Below, in pieces: positions 1 to 10,143 of a DNA stretch of 64,000 nucleotides; the first letter of the stretch is position 1, and the number at the start of each line of letters is the position of its first letter. The stretch comes from Takakia lepidozioides. Its lineage: Eukaryota > Streptophyta > Takakiopsida > Takakiales > Takakiaceae. The notes beneath the pieces were generated by a model, which worked only from the letters and a program-made list of their open reading frames with translations, was not told the origin of the DNA and did no database searches. The stretch spans positions 54,727,053-54,791,052 of the forward strand of contig CM060732.1 of NCBI GenBank assembly GCA_030704615.1. Direction: 5' to 3'. The position numbers were made by a program, and so were the translations under genes.

Positions 1-290
1 CCCAACCCTTCTAGCACCTCAAGAGACGCTGGTGGATCCAGAGAGGGAAGAAGAACTGTAGCTTAGCAGACGAGCGTACTTGTTCGTTACAGAACTCCAC
101 AGACATTCATCCGTTGTAGCCGTGAGTCGTAGATGGATAACGGGGAGAATTCTTCCATAACATTCATCTTCCATTCAAAAGTGTGGTTGGCGGGCTGTGT
201 CTCTTCTCTCGCTGCTCTTCTGGAATTGGAAGAGAAGGACACGGATTTCTCAAGCACAGATTGTTCTGCCTCCAATTCGTTGCGGTTGGA
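1..290. other. 5' flank / leader of the XRCC3-like gene
   Basis: No separate gene is seen. The XRCC3 reading frame stays open from about position 183, but the only codon before 291 that could open it is GTG, so this stretch is taken as promoter or 5' UTR. No clear TATA box was recognised. Confidence 0.4.
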
Positions 291-1700
291 ATGCTTCGAT
301 CCCGAAGCTCTGCGCCTACTGCAGTTCCTGCGATCACGCAGGGAAAAAATAAGAAGTGTAGTGTGGGGTGTCCGATCTTGAACTCCTTTCTCAGGGGTGG
401 AATTCCCTGCGGAAGTGTAACGGAGCTGGTAGGGGAGTGTGGCTCTGGAAAGACGCTGCTTTCGCTGCAAATGCTTCTCACTGTGCAGCTCCCCGTCTGC
501 TTGGGTGGCCTGGAGGGGAGATCTCTATACATTTACACCGAGGGTCGATATCCTGGAGCACGACTGCTTGAGCTTGCAGAAGTTATGACAGAGGCTCGGA
601 GGCTGTCGGGTGACAATTGCAACGATCCCGGAGGTGTATGCCGTAATGGAACGTTGCATGCGCCGAAGCTGAGAAGAGTAGACGAAAATCGGAGAGACAA
701 CGACCCGGGTATATTGGCGTCTGACCGTGAGGGGAGAGGGGACAATGAACGTAGAAAAATTGAGCTTCACTGCTTGGATGCAAGTATACCTGGCGTGGAT
801 AGGAGTGGATTCCAAAGATCAAGTCTCGCTACATCAAGGCATTTTCGAGAGGATGAGGAAAATAGAAAAGATTCGTTCTGCGTGAATGGCAGGATAGGAT
901 CTGGTGACCGAGGAGATGAGCCTTACTGCACCAATCTTAAGGAATGTGAAAGATACAGCATGGAGAATAGAAGCAGGGGAACACCGTTTGCAAAACGAAG
1001 GCAAGATGAGATCGATAATCAACATCTGAAATGCCTTCGAGATCGCCATCTATGTGACAAGGTTTTTGTAAAAGAAGTTCAGACTATTGAAGAGCTCCTT
1101 AACCTTTTAGACAATCAAGCACGACGGCTCCTGAACCACAGGTTTCTTATGCCAGTGAAGCTCATCATAATTGACTCTGTAGCTGCACTATTCCGATCCA
1201 ATTTTGAGAACACGAAAGGTGACCTCGTGAAAAGAGCAGTCCTCTTCTTCCGGCTTGCAGGTTTACTGAAGCAGTATGCAGAGCAATTCAATATTGCCAT
1301 TGTGGTCACGAACCAGGTTGTTGACTGCTTTGATACTCCAGATATGGCCGGCCACCACTTGGAACCTTATCAGAAGGGAGACCTTGAGAGTATGATGACT
1401 TCAGGCAGAGGTGTTCGACCAGCTTTAGGAATTTCTTGGGCTCACTGCATTAACACGAGGCTATTTTTGTCCATTATGCCTCAGAGTAGTCCAAGCTGGT
1501 CTGAAGAGATCTCCCAAAACCATGTAATGGATGAGATGCATGGGATTGGCAAAGGTAACTGTGCACCTCTTCAGCAGCATTCCAACAAAGCCGCCATTGT
1601 TGGACGACAGTTGCAGGTTGTGTTTGCACCCCATCTGCCTCGTGCTTCATGTGACTTTATTGTCACCAGAGAAGGAATTCGAGGTGTTCCAGTGGGATGA
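291..1700 (+). CDS. XRCC3: XRCC3-like RAD51 paralog (RecA-fold DNA repair ATPase)
   Basis: Encodes 469 aa from the ATG at 291. XRCC3 acts in the nucleus, paired with RAD51C, to support RAD51 filaments and resolve recombination intermediates. Visible features: an N-terminal VGCPILNSFLRGGIP segment typical of the paralogs, Walker A GECGSGKT (residues 48-55), the LYIYTEG strand, Walker B LIIIDSVAALFR (about 291-302), VVTNQVVD, the ALGISWAHCINTRLFLS region and a C-terminal CDFIVTREGIRG ending. The ATG at 291 gives an N-terminus as short as in other plant XRCC3 proteins. Two oddities: the whole frame is a single exon, and about 120 extra hydrophilic residues (roughly 105-250) sit between the Walker A half and the CDKVFVKEV strand. 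It is not RAD51 or DMC1, because the helix-hairpin-helix N-terminus is absent. Family assignment is firm; whether it is the only or an expressed copy is unknown. Confidence 0.85.
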   Translation: MLRSRSSAPTAVPAITQGKNKKCSVGCPILNSFLRGGIPCGSVTELVGECGSGKTLLSLQMLLTVQLPVCLGGLEGRSLYIYTEGRYPGARLLELAEVMTEARRLSGDNCNDPGGVCRNGTLHAPKLRRVDENRRDNDPGILASDREGRGDNERRKIELHCLDASIPGVDRSGFQRSSLATSRHFREDEENRKDSFCVNGRIGSGDRGDEPYCTNLKECERYSMENRSRGTPFAKRRQDEIDNQHLKCLRDRHLCDKVFVKEVQTIEELLNLLDNQARRLLNHRFLMPVKLIIIDSVAALFRSNFENTKGDLVKRAVLFFRLAGLLKQYAEQFNIAIVVTNQVVDCFDTPDMAGHHLEPYQKGDLESMMTSGRGVRPALGISWAHCINTRLFLSIMPQSSPSWSEEISQNHVMDEMHGIGKGNCAPLQQHSNKAAIVGRQLQVVFAPHLPRASCDFIVTREGIRGVPVG

Positions 1701-3080
1701 CTGCTGTCAAAGAAGATAATGTGCACTTAGTAGGGTACATCTCATCAGCTCTCCACTCTCCAGTCATTCTAACTCCAGTTATTTTGCTGACAGTTACTTT
1801 AAAGAGCTTACCTTTGTTGTTTCTACACTTGACAGTTGTGGCCCCCTTCTCTTTATCTTGACCTTTAAGCTTTCCTCCTTTTTCGGTCTTCCAGAGCCCC
1901 ATTCACAACTGGTTTATCTCATTCCTGGAACACCATCAGCTGCATCAAGTTTTGTGTATGAACTTGGGCCAGATACACAATATATCAAGCTGGTGGTCTT
2001 TGGGTGCAGGGCCTCCTAGCTCTCTGCGTTGGCATGTAAATTTGTACTGATACTTCTCACAGCATGATTAAACCAGCAAATTGCATGGCTCAACGTTGTT
2101 TGTGTGTGAATAGAAGGCTCTCATTGCAATATTTCTCCTGTAAGTAGCTGCTCTGGTCATCTTTGGTTGTCTTTGCTGGCTGCACTGTCAATTTTTGGCA
2201 AGTGCTGATGAGAGAAAGAAGACACGCGCTTTGCCTGCTTCAGCAATTTCCACAGTGCTTCTGTACTTCAAATACTTGCTCATTAACTTTTCTTTGTAAC
2301 TCTTGATGTCTTAAACCTTCGATTGATTCCTCTGAATGTTCAATCGTTCCAGGCTGCTTGCTTTTGACACATCAAAAGTGCTGGGACATATGGCCCACCA
2401 GCCTATGTCCAGTACTAGACTGCTGCATAGCTGCCAAATAGATTACTGTGTCACCAGCGTAATTCTGAAAGAGAGATTATCACACACAGCAGATTGATGC
2501 TTGTGTAAAGGGATATCTAGAGGATATCTGGAAGACTCGGATCAATTGTCTGTTCCAAGGTAAGTCATACTACTGGCGTCAGCCCCTGACAAAGGTAGTT
2601 TCTGTCCCGTTGTGTTCCGCTCGAACTGGGCGCAAGGTCAATGGCCACAAGGCTATGGCAAACAACGTCTTATGAGTACATTGTCTTAAAATAGAGAACT
2701 GCAAGGGGTAAAAGACTTGATTGACACCAGAACAAAAAATGCTGAATCGAGATGCTTGTTCCGACATCCTTGTGCATCCAGTACTTGTGCAGGAATCCTG
2801 ATAGAATATAGCTCTGTACTACTGAATATTGAAGGCTACATTCCCATTGTCAACGCATTGTCTGGTGCTCCCAGAGGCATGCCCCGGTGAGGTGGAAGGC
2901 TAGGAATCTCTTACTATACCCAATAACTAGGCCCCAAAAGGCCCTGGGCTTTTGGCTCAGATCTTGAGATCTTCAGAGTTGGTAAACAGAGGTACAGGAA
3001 CAAATCCCTTGATGGATTTGCAGAGGATGTCTCTCTGGTGAGCGTACCCAGGACAATGAATCAGAAAGTGGATATTGTCT
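1701..3080. other. XRCC3 3' region and non-coding sequence
   Basis: No gene supported. The first part is probably 3' UTR. Around 2583-2760 there is a stretch partly matching 14870-14960 (shared GGTCAA-GGCC-CAAGGCTA and GAGTACATT-TCTTA blocks), which looks like an old dispersed repeat. Confidence 0.35.
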
Positions 3081-3928
3081 TCAGGTAGCATTTGCAATCC
3101 CCCTTTCCTCTTTGCATCTATTTGCTGTTCAAAGGAGACATAGGGGCAGATTACATGAGCTTTTGCCGTGCTTAGTTGAGGTTTACGGAACTGGCTGCCT
3201 TGCTTTGAGATTTGTTTCGCGTAGATCTCTCATCACTCTCTCAGCTTTCGCATATAAGAGAGGTCAGAGCTTCAGAGGGGATTTCTAAGCTGTGAGGCAT
3301 GAGCACACCTTGTGAAAATAGAACCGAACCTCATGTTGAACCGAACATCTGCATTTTGGTTGCATCCTGGAAATAAGATAGTAGACGCATGTACGCGGAG
3401 CAGCCCCAGAATGTTGTGCTTTCATCCGTTACCCTAAACTGTAGGCCGGACACTCTCCCAACTCCCATTACTCTCATCCCTGCATTGCAGCACGAAGATA
3501 AAAGAAGGCAATGTAAGCAATCTAAACAGAAGGGCGACCTGTTGCTCTCTTGTTTTCCTTGTTTGGCCCATGTCACCTTCGCAGGACCAAACAGTTGCTA
3601 CGTGTCATGACAGCACAGCAACATCTCACTGACGCGAAATAGAAATGCACTAACCATGTTATCTATAAATAGGCCAACTGTTTCCTAAATTGGGTCCGCA
3701 CTCCGCAATAGATTGGATAGTACTTGTAAAGAGCATTAAGTTGTTACCTCATTCCTATTGGCGAGGACGTTTGTGAGCGGCGTTGCCTGCACATATATAC
3801 AACGCAACGCTAACGAGGAGGTCGAGTCTGTCTTTGCTTGCCCGTCAGTGCGCTTGAGAGTCTTGTGGGCTTTTGTGACTGGAGTAGGCTTGAGAGTCTT
3901 GTGGGATTGTGAGTGAAGTTCATTTGCC

Positions 3929-4382
3929 ATGAAAAGGAAATAAGAGGTTCCCGAACATGTCTGTGAAGGAGGAGCATGGAGCCATCAGCAAGAAGCACAA
4001 GAAGAAGCCGATTGCCGTTCGAGATTGGCCAACTCTGGGTTGCCATCTTGTTTGGGTTTTTGGTTGTGATCTCAATGGTGATAAGGAGGCTCGCTTGAGC
4101 CGGGAGGAAGGGCCCGTTGATAGAGCTCATCCATATATCTTCGGATTTTTGGTTGTGATCTGAGTGGTGATAAGGAGGCTCGCTTGAGCCTGGCTGCTAT
4201 TGCCCGTGAGGACGCAGCATCATGTGCATCTTATATAAAGAGCGAGGAGTCGACAGCATCTTGTGCATATTATATAAAGAGCGAGGAGTCAGCAGCATCA
4301 TGTCCATCTCATATAAAGAGCGAGGAGTCAGCAGCATCATGTGCATCTGACATAAAGAGCGAGTCCGACAGTTCGATGACTG
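3929..4382 (+). pseudogene. Broken copy of the small Lys/Glu-rich gene
   Basis: Starts ATG AAA AGG AAA TAA. The fifth codon is a stop where the copy at 41834 has CAA. A one-base insertion (GGTTCCC against GGTTCC) and an internal deletion follow, removing most of the first acidic module. A TATA-like CACATATATACAACGC lies upstream at about 3789, shared with the other copy. The C-terminal part stays open and holds four 13-residue repeats ending in IKSE(ES). Clearly non-functional as a full protein. Function of the family is not recognised. Confidence 0.6.
4214..4369 (+). repeat. Four 39-nt coding repeats (IKSEES units)
   Basis: Four units of 39 nt encode AASCxxxIKSEES-type peptides. The homologous region at about 42332-42410 has only two, so the unit number varies between copies. 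Each IKSE fits the sumoylation consensus (hydrophobic-K-x-E); this is inference. Confidence 0.7.
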
Positions 4383-5225
4383 GATGTAGCTGGCCGGAGG
4401 TGGAGAGTCCGTGGAACAACCGATGTGGATAGAACCAGGATTACGATTGCCATGCCTACGAACAGGCAGTAGATGGTCCATCTATATTGCAGGGGCGGAT
4501 CGCCGATGGGTCGATCTACAAACATGGACAAGGCTGTGGCAACTATTCCAGATTGGCCGAGGATTGTTGCGGATGGTTGTGCTGGTGAGAAGCAAATCAA
4601 GGTGCCGAAGTTCCATGAATGATAGGAAAAAATTTAGTGCCAAAAGAGAAGCCGATGGCTGTGGCGCATGGGTTTGCATATTCACCATGGCTAGTTCAAA
4701 TTGAACACTACTTTTAGAGAGAGCAAATATTATGTGAGTTCACATATTCAATTAAATGTTCAAGTACTAAGCATCAAAGCACCCAGTAGCTGTAATTTGA
4801 GATCTCTTTAGCCTTTGGACTATCTTATCTTTACTTTAGTTCTTCTCTTGCAGTATCCTGGAGCATAGGTAGTTCCTTAGTTTTCAGGGCTTCTGGATAA
4901 TAGTTTGTTTAAAGCTTGCCCGGGGGGGCTTGGTAGGGTGTTACACCAATCAACAAAGATGGGCCTGGTTTATTCTTCCAGGACTCCCCTTTATTAATAT
5001 GATTTATAGGGCTTCCACCCCTTTTATTATTTTTTAAAACAAAATTGAGATTCAAGTGTGCACGCATGTCACAAGCTTGAGACAGATTATGTAAATTGAG
5101 CTGAATGGAACAACGTTTTGAAATGTGCACAGTATCGTTACATCCATTGGACTTTTGCTGCATACATTGGATTTCTTCTTCAGGAACATTGGTTCCTATA
5201 CTTAGGGGGACATATTTACTTGTGT

Positions 5226-6371
5226 TGAACGTTAAGTTGTATTCTCCCTCTTTTCTTCTCTGCACATTCTCATAACTATGGAATGCCTGTATGAAGTTTT
5301 CATGTTGGCCAGTTCACTAGGAATGCCTTACACACTAAACTGTCTTACATGGATTTTCTGCGATAAAGGATCTTATGTGAGCCTCAGTGCCTTTTCATGT
5401 TGTTTCCATCAATATTCCCTCTGTTGGAATTCAACCTTGGTAGGTATACACGTAGCATCGGACTGTGGGCATCGCTAGTCCAGAAAAAATTAAAAAAAAC
5501 AAAAAGTAAGATTGTATATATCACCCTGGCCAACTTTATGCCTCCTTGTTGCTAGCCATGCTCTAGCTTCAGACTTCATCAAGCCTGAAAAGACAAAAAA
5601 ACCTCCTACTTAGTTGACATTTGAAACATTGGACCTGGAAACTAAAAACAAACAAAAAAGGGCATAGCAAAGCAATGCGTTCTTGCGTTAATTAGTCATA
5701 TTGCCCCACCAATTCAAACATGAAATTGGCAGAATGTCCTTAGGCAATTGGATTGAAAGCACATATCATTCCTGAGTGGCGTCGACAAGATTCAAAACCA
5801 TACCGTCAGTAGCTTTGCAGAAAGCAGAAAACCTCAATAAGCAAAGAGAGGGTGAGGTTAGGGGGACTACTACTCAAAAAGAGTTTAGCTGCCAAAACCA
5901 TTTTCAACCCTGAAACAGAGTTCGACCCGAAGGTCTCACTGATTATGCTGCTAGTGTCCACAACCCCTATACCCATACTCGGACCTATGCACTCAGTATT
6001 GCTTTCATACTTGCGCTCACTTGCCCTCTTCCAAAGTAGATTAATCCGTCCTAACACACCTCATCCCCTCACAATCTGCACCCTACATTCTAAATTTGGA
6101 GAAAACATTTGAAGGTTGCATTTTTGTTCAATAGGATGGTTGATGTTGTGTAGTGTTTCATGCTCATTCGTAAGATTGTGTTTGCATGTACATACTGATG
6201 AGACATATTATGGGCTCTATATTGCACTCCATTGAAATAAAAATGTCCAACACAGTGGATCTCTAGTTATTTTAAGATTTCATTGATGTACGGTATGTTG
6301 CAGATATTTGTGGAATATTCAAAATGGATAGGTAGATCAAAAGACTTATAGTGAGTAACTTAGACTGGTCA
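5226..6371. other. No feature recognised
   Basis: AT-rich non-coding sequence with scattered stops in all frames. Nothing assignable seen. Confidence 0.3.
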
Positions 6372-6620
6372 ACAGTCAATAGCTCAGTTGGTTAGTGCAT
6401 TGAGTGCCACCCACATGATTCTGGGGCCAAATTCCGCTACTTGACGGGTGTGGTATACTCTTGTCCCCCTTCCCTTGGACGGTGTCCCATTTCTACGCCT
6501 GCATGGCGAGGTTACTGTGAAAGAGGTTATTTTCTCCTCATGGGGTTGATTTGCGAGTTGTTGCTCCCAGGTGTTTCCCTTTTTACAATTACAAAACGTT
6601 TAAAAAAAAACTTCGACTCT
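6372..6620 (+). mobile_element. Possible tRNA-derived SINE
   Basis: TAGCTCAGTTGGTTAGTGCA at about 6379 matches a tRNA A-box/D-arm. A degenerate B-box-like GGGGCCAAATTCC follows some 50 bases later. The unit ends near an A-run at about 6601. The anticodon region and acceptor stem do not fold into a tRNA, so a SINE head is more likely than a tRNA gene. Confidence 0.4.
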
Positions 6621-7135
6621 TTAGTTTTTTTACTTTATTCAACCACATCCTCCTACACACCAAAATTACAAATGGGATTGACTGTTTTCAAGAAATGGGT
6701 GACTCGATGATTTCCAAATTTGTTCGTTCTAGTGGGATCCTCCATCTAATGCAAAACAAAAATGCATTTTGGATAAAAATTGGGCTGGTGACACTTGATC
6801 AAACCAGAATAGATCAGTCCAGGTCATCTTACATCCATGGTATTACATCGCAATAAAGTTTATCATGTGTCCTCAAATATGTCCTTAAAATAAAGTTTAT
6901 GGTCAGAAGAAATCTACTTGTAGCAAGTGTTCTGGGCATGTGTCGATTGTCAAGTGGTCAAGCTAAATGCCAACCATTTGGAAACTTCGTCATGGGCATG
7001 AATTTAGGAGCCAATGGGCTCATTTATAGTTGCAGGTGTAGTAAATTGATGAGGGTTCATGGAGCCGAGTTTTTGTAGGCAAAAGTTCTGAGTAATATTA
7101 TCCACACAACTCATAGACATCTTTTGTGTCACGGT

Positions 7136-8020
7136 TAGATTAGGACACCCTCTTGTATATATTGGGTTGTAATTTTATCAATACTAAACACTCCTCTTTA
7201 ATCATTGCTATCATCTACAATTCTTTTTGTTTTGTCTCATACTCCCATTGCCAAATGCTAAAGATGGAGGACTCTAAGAACTCACAGGTTATGGGCCCAC
7301 GCTTTGGGTATGTAGAGAAGTTCAATGAAAAATGAATACTTAATTTTGTGGAAGTTTAAGATGGAGACTATGCTAAAGGCAAGCTGTGGGGTCTTATCGA
7401 TGGGAGAGAAATGAAACCAACAAAAGAATTGCTCTTTCCACATAGGAGAAGAAAGAGAGTCGTGCACTGAACTTCATTGTTCAAAGCCTTTCTGATGGTC
7501 AACATTTTGATATGCGATAGGCCAAGACTACAGTTACAAAAGGAACCTATGAAGCTCTGATCCAAACTCGACATATAGACAAAAGCCTTATAAGCAACTA
7601 GCTGTTCATGACGTGAAAGTTCTTCACTTCACAAACGAGCTTTGGAGATACCATGGAGTACATGCATTTGAACTGCAAGTTGGTTTCCATGGCAGACGAG
7701 CTGGATGCCATTGGTGCTCGGATGCAATGAAGGTAATGGTACTCATGATGAATCTACCTCAGAGTTATGGATTTTTGGTCACATCTTCAAAGTATTCTGT
7801 AGAAGCTATCGATCCAAAGAAATCAACTTGGGAGGTGATAGCTACAAGGTTGATCAATGAGGAACTGAAGAGGAAAGAGAAGAACGGGTCTTCTAAGTCA
7901 AAGTCCATTGAATCAGCTATGGTGTCACAAAAGTGAATCTTTGGAATCGCAGAGATAAGAGTGAAGATGTTTGTAACTTCTTCAATGAATAAGTCATTGG
8001 GCAAGAGATGTAGGAAGAAA
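7136..8020 (+). mobile_element. Ty1/copia fragment: LTR-like edge and gag
   Basis: A TATATATTGGGTTGTAATTTTATC stretch resembles a copia LTR 3' part and is followed by a broken gag. From 7613 to 7936 one frame is open and carries the copia gag pattern MNLPQSYGFLVTS, STWEVIATRLINEELKRKE. Upstream gag pieces (KMETMLKA-like) lie in other frames between 7340 and 7600. It stops abruptly at the minisatellite at 8028. No pol follows. Confidence 0.6.
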
Positions 8021-8027
8021 AAACCTA

Positions 8028-8430
8028 TCACAGCCCATCACAGCCCCACAGGCCACCGGGCACAGCCTGTCACAGCCCCTCACAGCCCCTCATAGCCCCA
8101 CAGGCCACATGGCACAGCCTGTCATAGCCCCTCAGGCCACAGGGAACTGCCTGTCACAGCCCGCCACAGCCCCACAGGCCACAGGGCACAGCCTGTCACA
8201 ACCCCTTACAGCCCGTCACAGCTCGCCACAGCCTGTCACAGCCCGTCCCAGCCCCACAGGCCACAGGGCACAGCCTGTCACAGCCCCTCATAGCCCGTCA
8301 CAACCCCACAGGGCACAGGGCACAGCCTGTCACAGCTCATCACAGCGTGTCACGGCCCATCACAGCCCCGCAGGTCACAGGGCACAGCCTGTCACAGCCC
8401 ACCACAACCCCACAGGCCACTCATGACAGT
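8028..8430 (+). repeat. CACAGCCC minisatellite
   Basis: Degenerate array of roughly 10-nt units (TCACAGCCCC, with interspersed ACAGGCCACAGGGCACAGCC blocks). It is the reverse complement in kind of the array at 31004-31560, and both abut copia fragments. The long open frames across it are a by-product of the repeat. Confidence 0.85.
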
Positions 8431-9854
8431 TTAGCCATTTCTCCAAGGGGTTTAGCCACGTCAAGCTAGGGTTTGTGTCTCTTGGACTTAGGCTTCTTTG
8501 CACCGAGCTATGGCGGCTGTGAAGAAATCAACAAGGTATTCTTGCTCTTTCGGCTCCCACACACCACCAATAGTAGCCCTAAGCCATGAGGAAAATGGTT
8601 GCCACAAACCAAGCCTTCTTTCTCACTTAGACTCCCCAAACACGCCACTAAACTCAATGGCAAACAACCAAGCCTTGCTGGTTTCCAGCCCTTGTGAGCA
8701 CTCATTCAAGCGTTTCCCTTGGCCATAGCATCTGTTTTAGAGCCTATTCCAGCCCCCTACATCTGCCACTTCAAGAGCCATGCTCTATCTAGGCTTGAAG
8801 TTGAAACCCCAACTAAGAACACGCTCTACAAGTGTCGGACTGTCACATAAGAGCAGATCAGCCCCTTATCTTCTCTTCTAGTTCTCTAAAGCTTGAAAAC
8901 AAAAGCCCAATGGACTGAAGGCATGCTCCACACATGCCCTACAGGGAAACCAGCCCCTTACTTCCTTTCTTGCACTCCCAAACCTGAAAGTACAAGCCTT
9001 CAATAGGCTGAAAACATGCTCCACACATGCATTGCCCTCACATAAGGGAAGTCAGCCCTTCCCTCTTCCTTGCTTGCCCTCCAAGCTTGAAGATGGAAGC
9101 TTCAATGAGCTGAATACGTGCTCCACACATGCAACCTCTTCACACAAGAGATATCAGCCCCCTATCTTGGCTCCTTGGCTCCTTAATGCTCTCTAAGACA
9201 AGACTAAGCACTCCACAGCCTTTGCCAAGCTCCTGAAACTCTAAGGCTTACATTTCCAGCCACAAGACACTTCTCTTGTGGTGCAAGAGCTCTTCTTCCA
9301 AGCTCTGAAACCCTAGGTGCACATTCCATGGCCTTGCCGCACCTCTTAGCTCCTGTTCCAGCCCTGCTCTTGCCATGACAAGAGCCCTCTCAATGCTGAA
9401 GCTCGAGATTGAAACCCAATCTCACCATACTCCACAAAGTGCACTGATTTGCCCCAAGCCAAATCAGCCCTTTCGCTTGGTCTTGCAATCCTTCACACAA
9501 TGAAAGCTTGCATTCCCAAGTCCAGTTCTCAGCTTTGCCACCAAAGCCACTATAACGTGCTCTTGACTGGTCCTCTTCCCAATCGTGCTTGCTCATGCAT
9601 GTACACAATCTGAAACCATCAAGGTGCTCTGGAATTACCTGCAGCATGGTGCTTTCATCTCTGAAGTTGAAGATCGAATGCCAAGGTCTACCACCTTGTA
9701 ACCCACATCACCTCCGCTTCTAACAACCAAAGGCTCCACGGTGCTCCTTGCATAACAACCTGGTTTCTCTCATCCTCAAGCAAAAACCACAAGTGCTACA
9801 ACTAACTCGTATCTGGCACTCACAGATACGAGCTGATCTTTCTCGAGTGATAAA
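8431..9854. other. Non-coding stretch with ~100-bp degenerate tandem repeats
   Basis: Between about 8760 and 9190 a diverged unit recurs every 93-102 bases. Its marker is TGCTCCACACATGC, seen at about 8924, 9017 and 9119, with a weaker copy at 8822; CTTGAA and ATCAGCCCCT blocks accompany it. Similar but weaker echoes reach 9640. No gene is supported. Confidence 0.5.
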
Positions 9855-10143
9855 GAAAAAGAATACAAGCACAAGCTCATGCGAGCTCACAAAGCTGAAG
9901 CATAAACTCATGCATATATAACCTCATCACTCAAATACAAGTCAAGCCAAGTGCACCCCACGCCATGGGGAATCCACACTACGGCGCCATAGCTAGGCGC
10001 GGTGAGGCTCAACGCGCTTGCCATGAAGATAACCACTCCAGGGCCTAAATCTGCCTTGACCCCTGGATTGACACTTGGGCCAATCTCAAATGTCAATATG
10101 TAAAAGCTAGCTAGTTTCACACTAGTGGCAAAATAACTTGACA
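9855..10143 (-). mobile_element. LTR-like fragment, inverted relative to 39928-40250
   Basis: Read on the minus strand it starts TGTCAAGTTATT, then CACTAGTGTGAAACTAGCTA, and matches about 320 bases at 39928-40250 closely, including the unusual GGCGCCATAGC(TA)GGCGC region. The match ends at about 9855, where the two sequences diverge. A TG start suggests an LTR, but no paired LTR or target-site duplication was found. Confidence 0.6.

Larger units (their letters stand above)
3090..5225 (+). repeat. Dispersed duplication, copy 1 (order B-A)
   Basis: Two sub-blocks recur near 41-43 kb. Block A (about 3640-5225) matches about 40811-43150, from a common ATCTAT(T)AAATAGGCC start through the small gene and on to a TTAC(A)AGCTT stretch. 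Block B (about 3090-3490, with TTGCTTTGAGATTTGTTTCG) matches about 43200-43490. Here B precedes A, while in the other copy B follows A. The pair has many substitutions and indels, so the duplication is old. Confidence 0.65.

Noticed and set aside
183-290. Longer N-terminus for XRCC3 starting at 183
   Set aside because: Position 183 is GTG. The first ATG at 291 gives an N-terminus of the usual length for the family.
590-1050. Reading the XRCC3 insert as an intron
   Set aside because: No GT-AG pair was found that keeps phase and joins the two conserved flanks, and the segment is open throughout.
6372-6450. Functional tRNA gene
   Set aside because: The D-arm is good, but the anticodon arm and acceptor stem do not pair and the T-arm is degenerate; better read as a SINE head.
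8109-8426. Long open frame rich in Ala, Gln, Pro, Ser and His
   Set aside because: It is the direct product of the CACAGCCC minisatellite; frames on both strands and in the array at 31.2-31.5 kb are open for the same reason.
8028-8430. CRISPR-like array
   Set aside because: Units are short and degenerate, without distinct spacers, in a eukaryotic genome.
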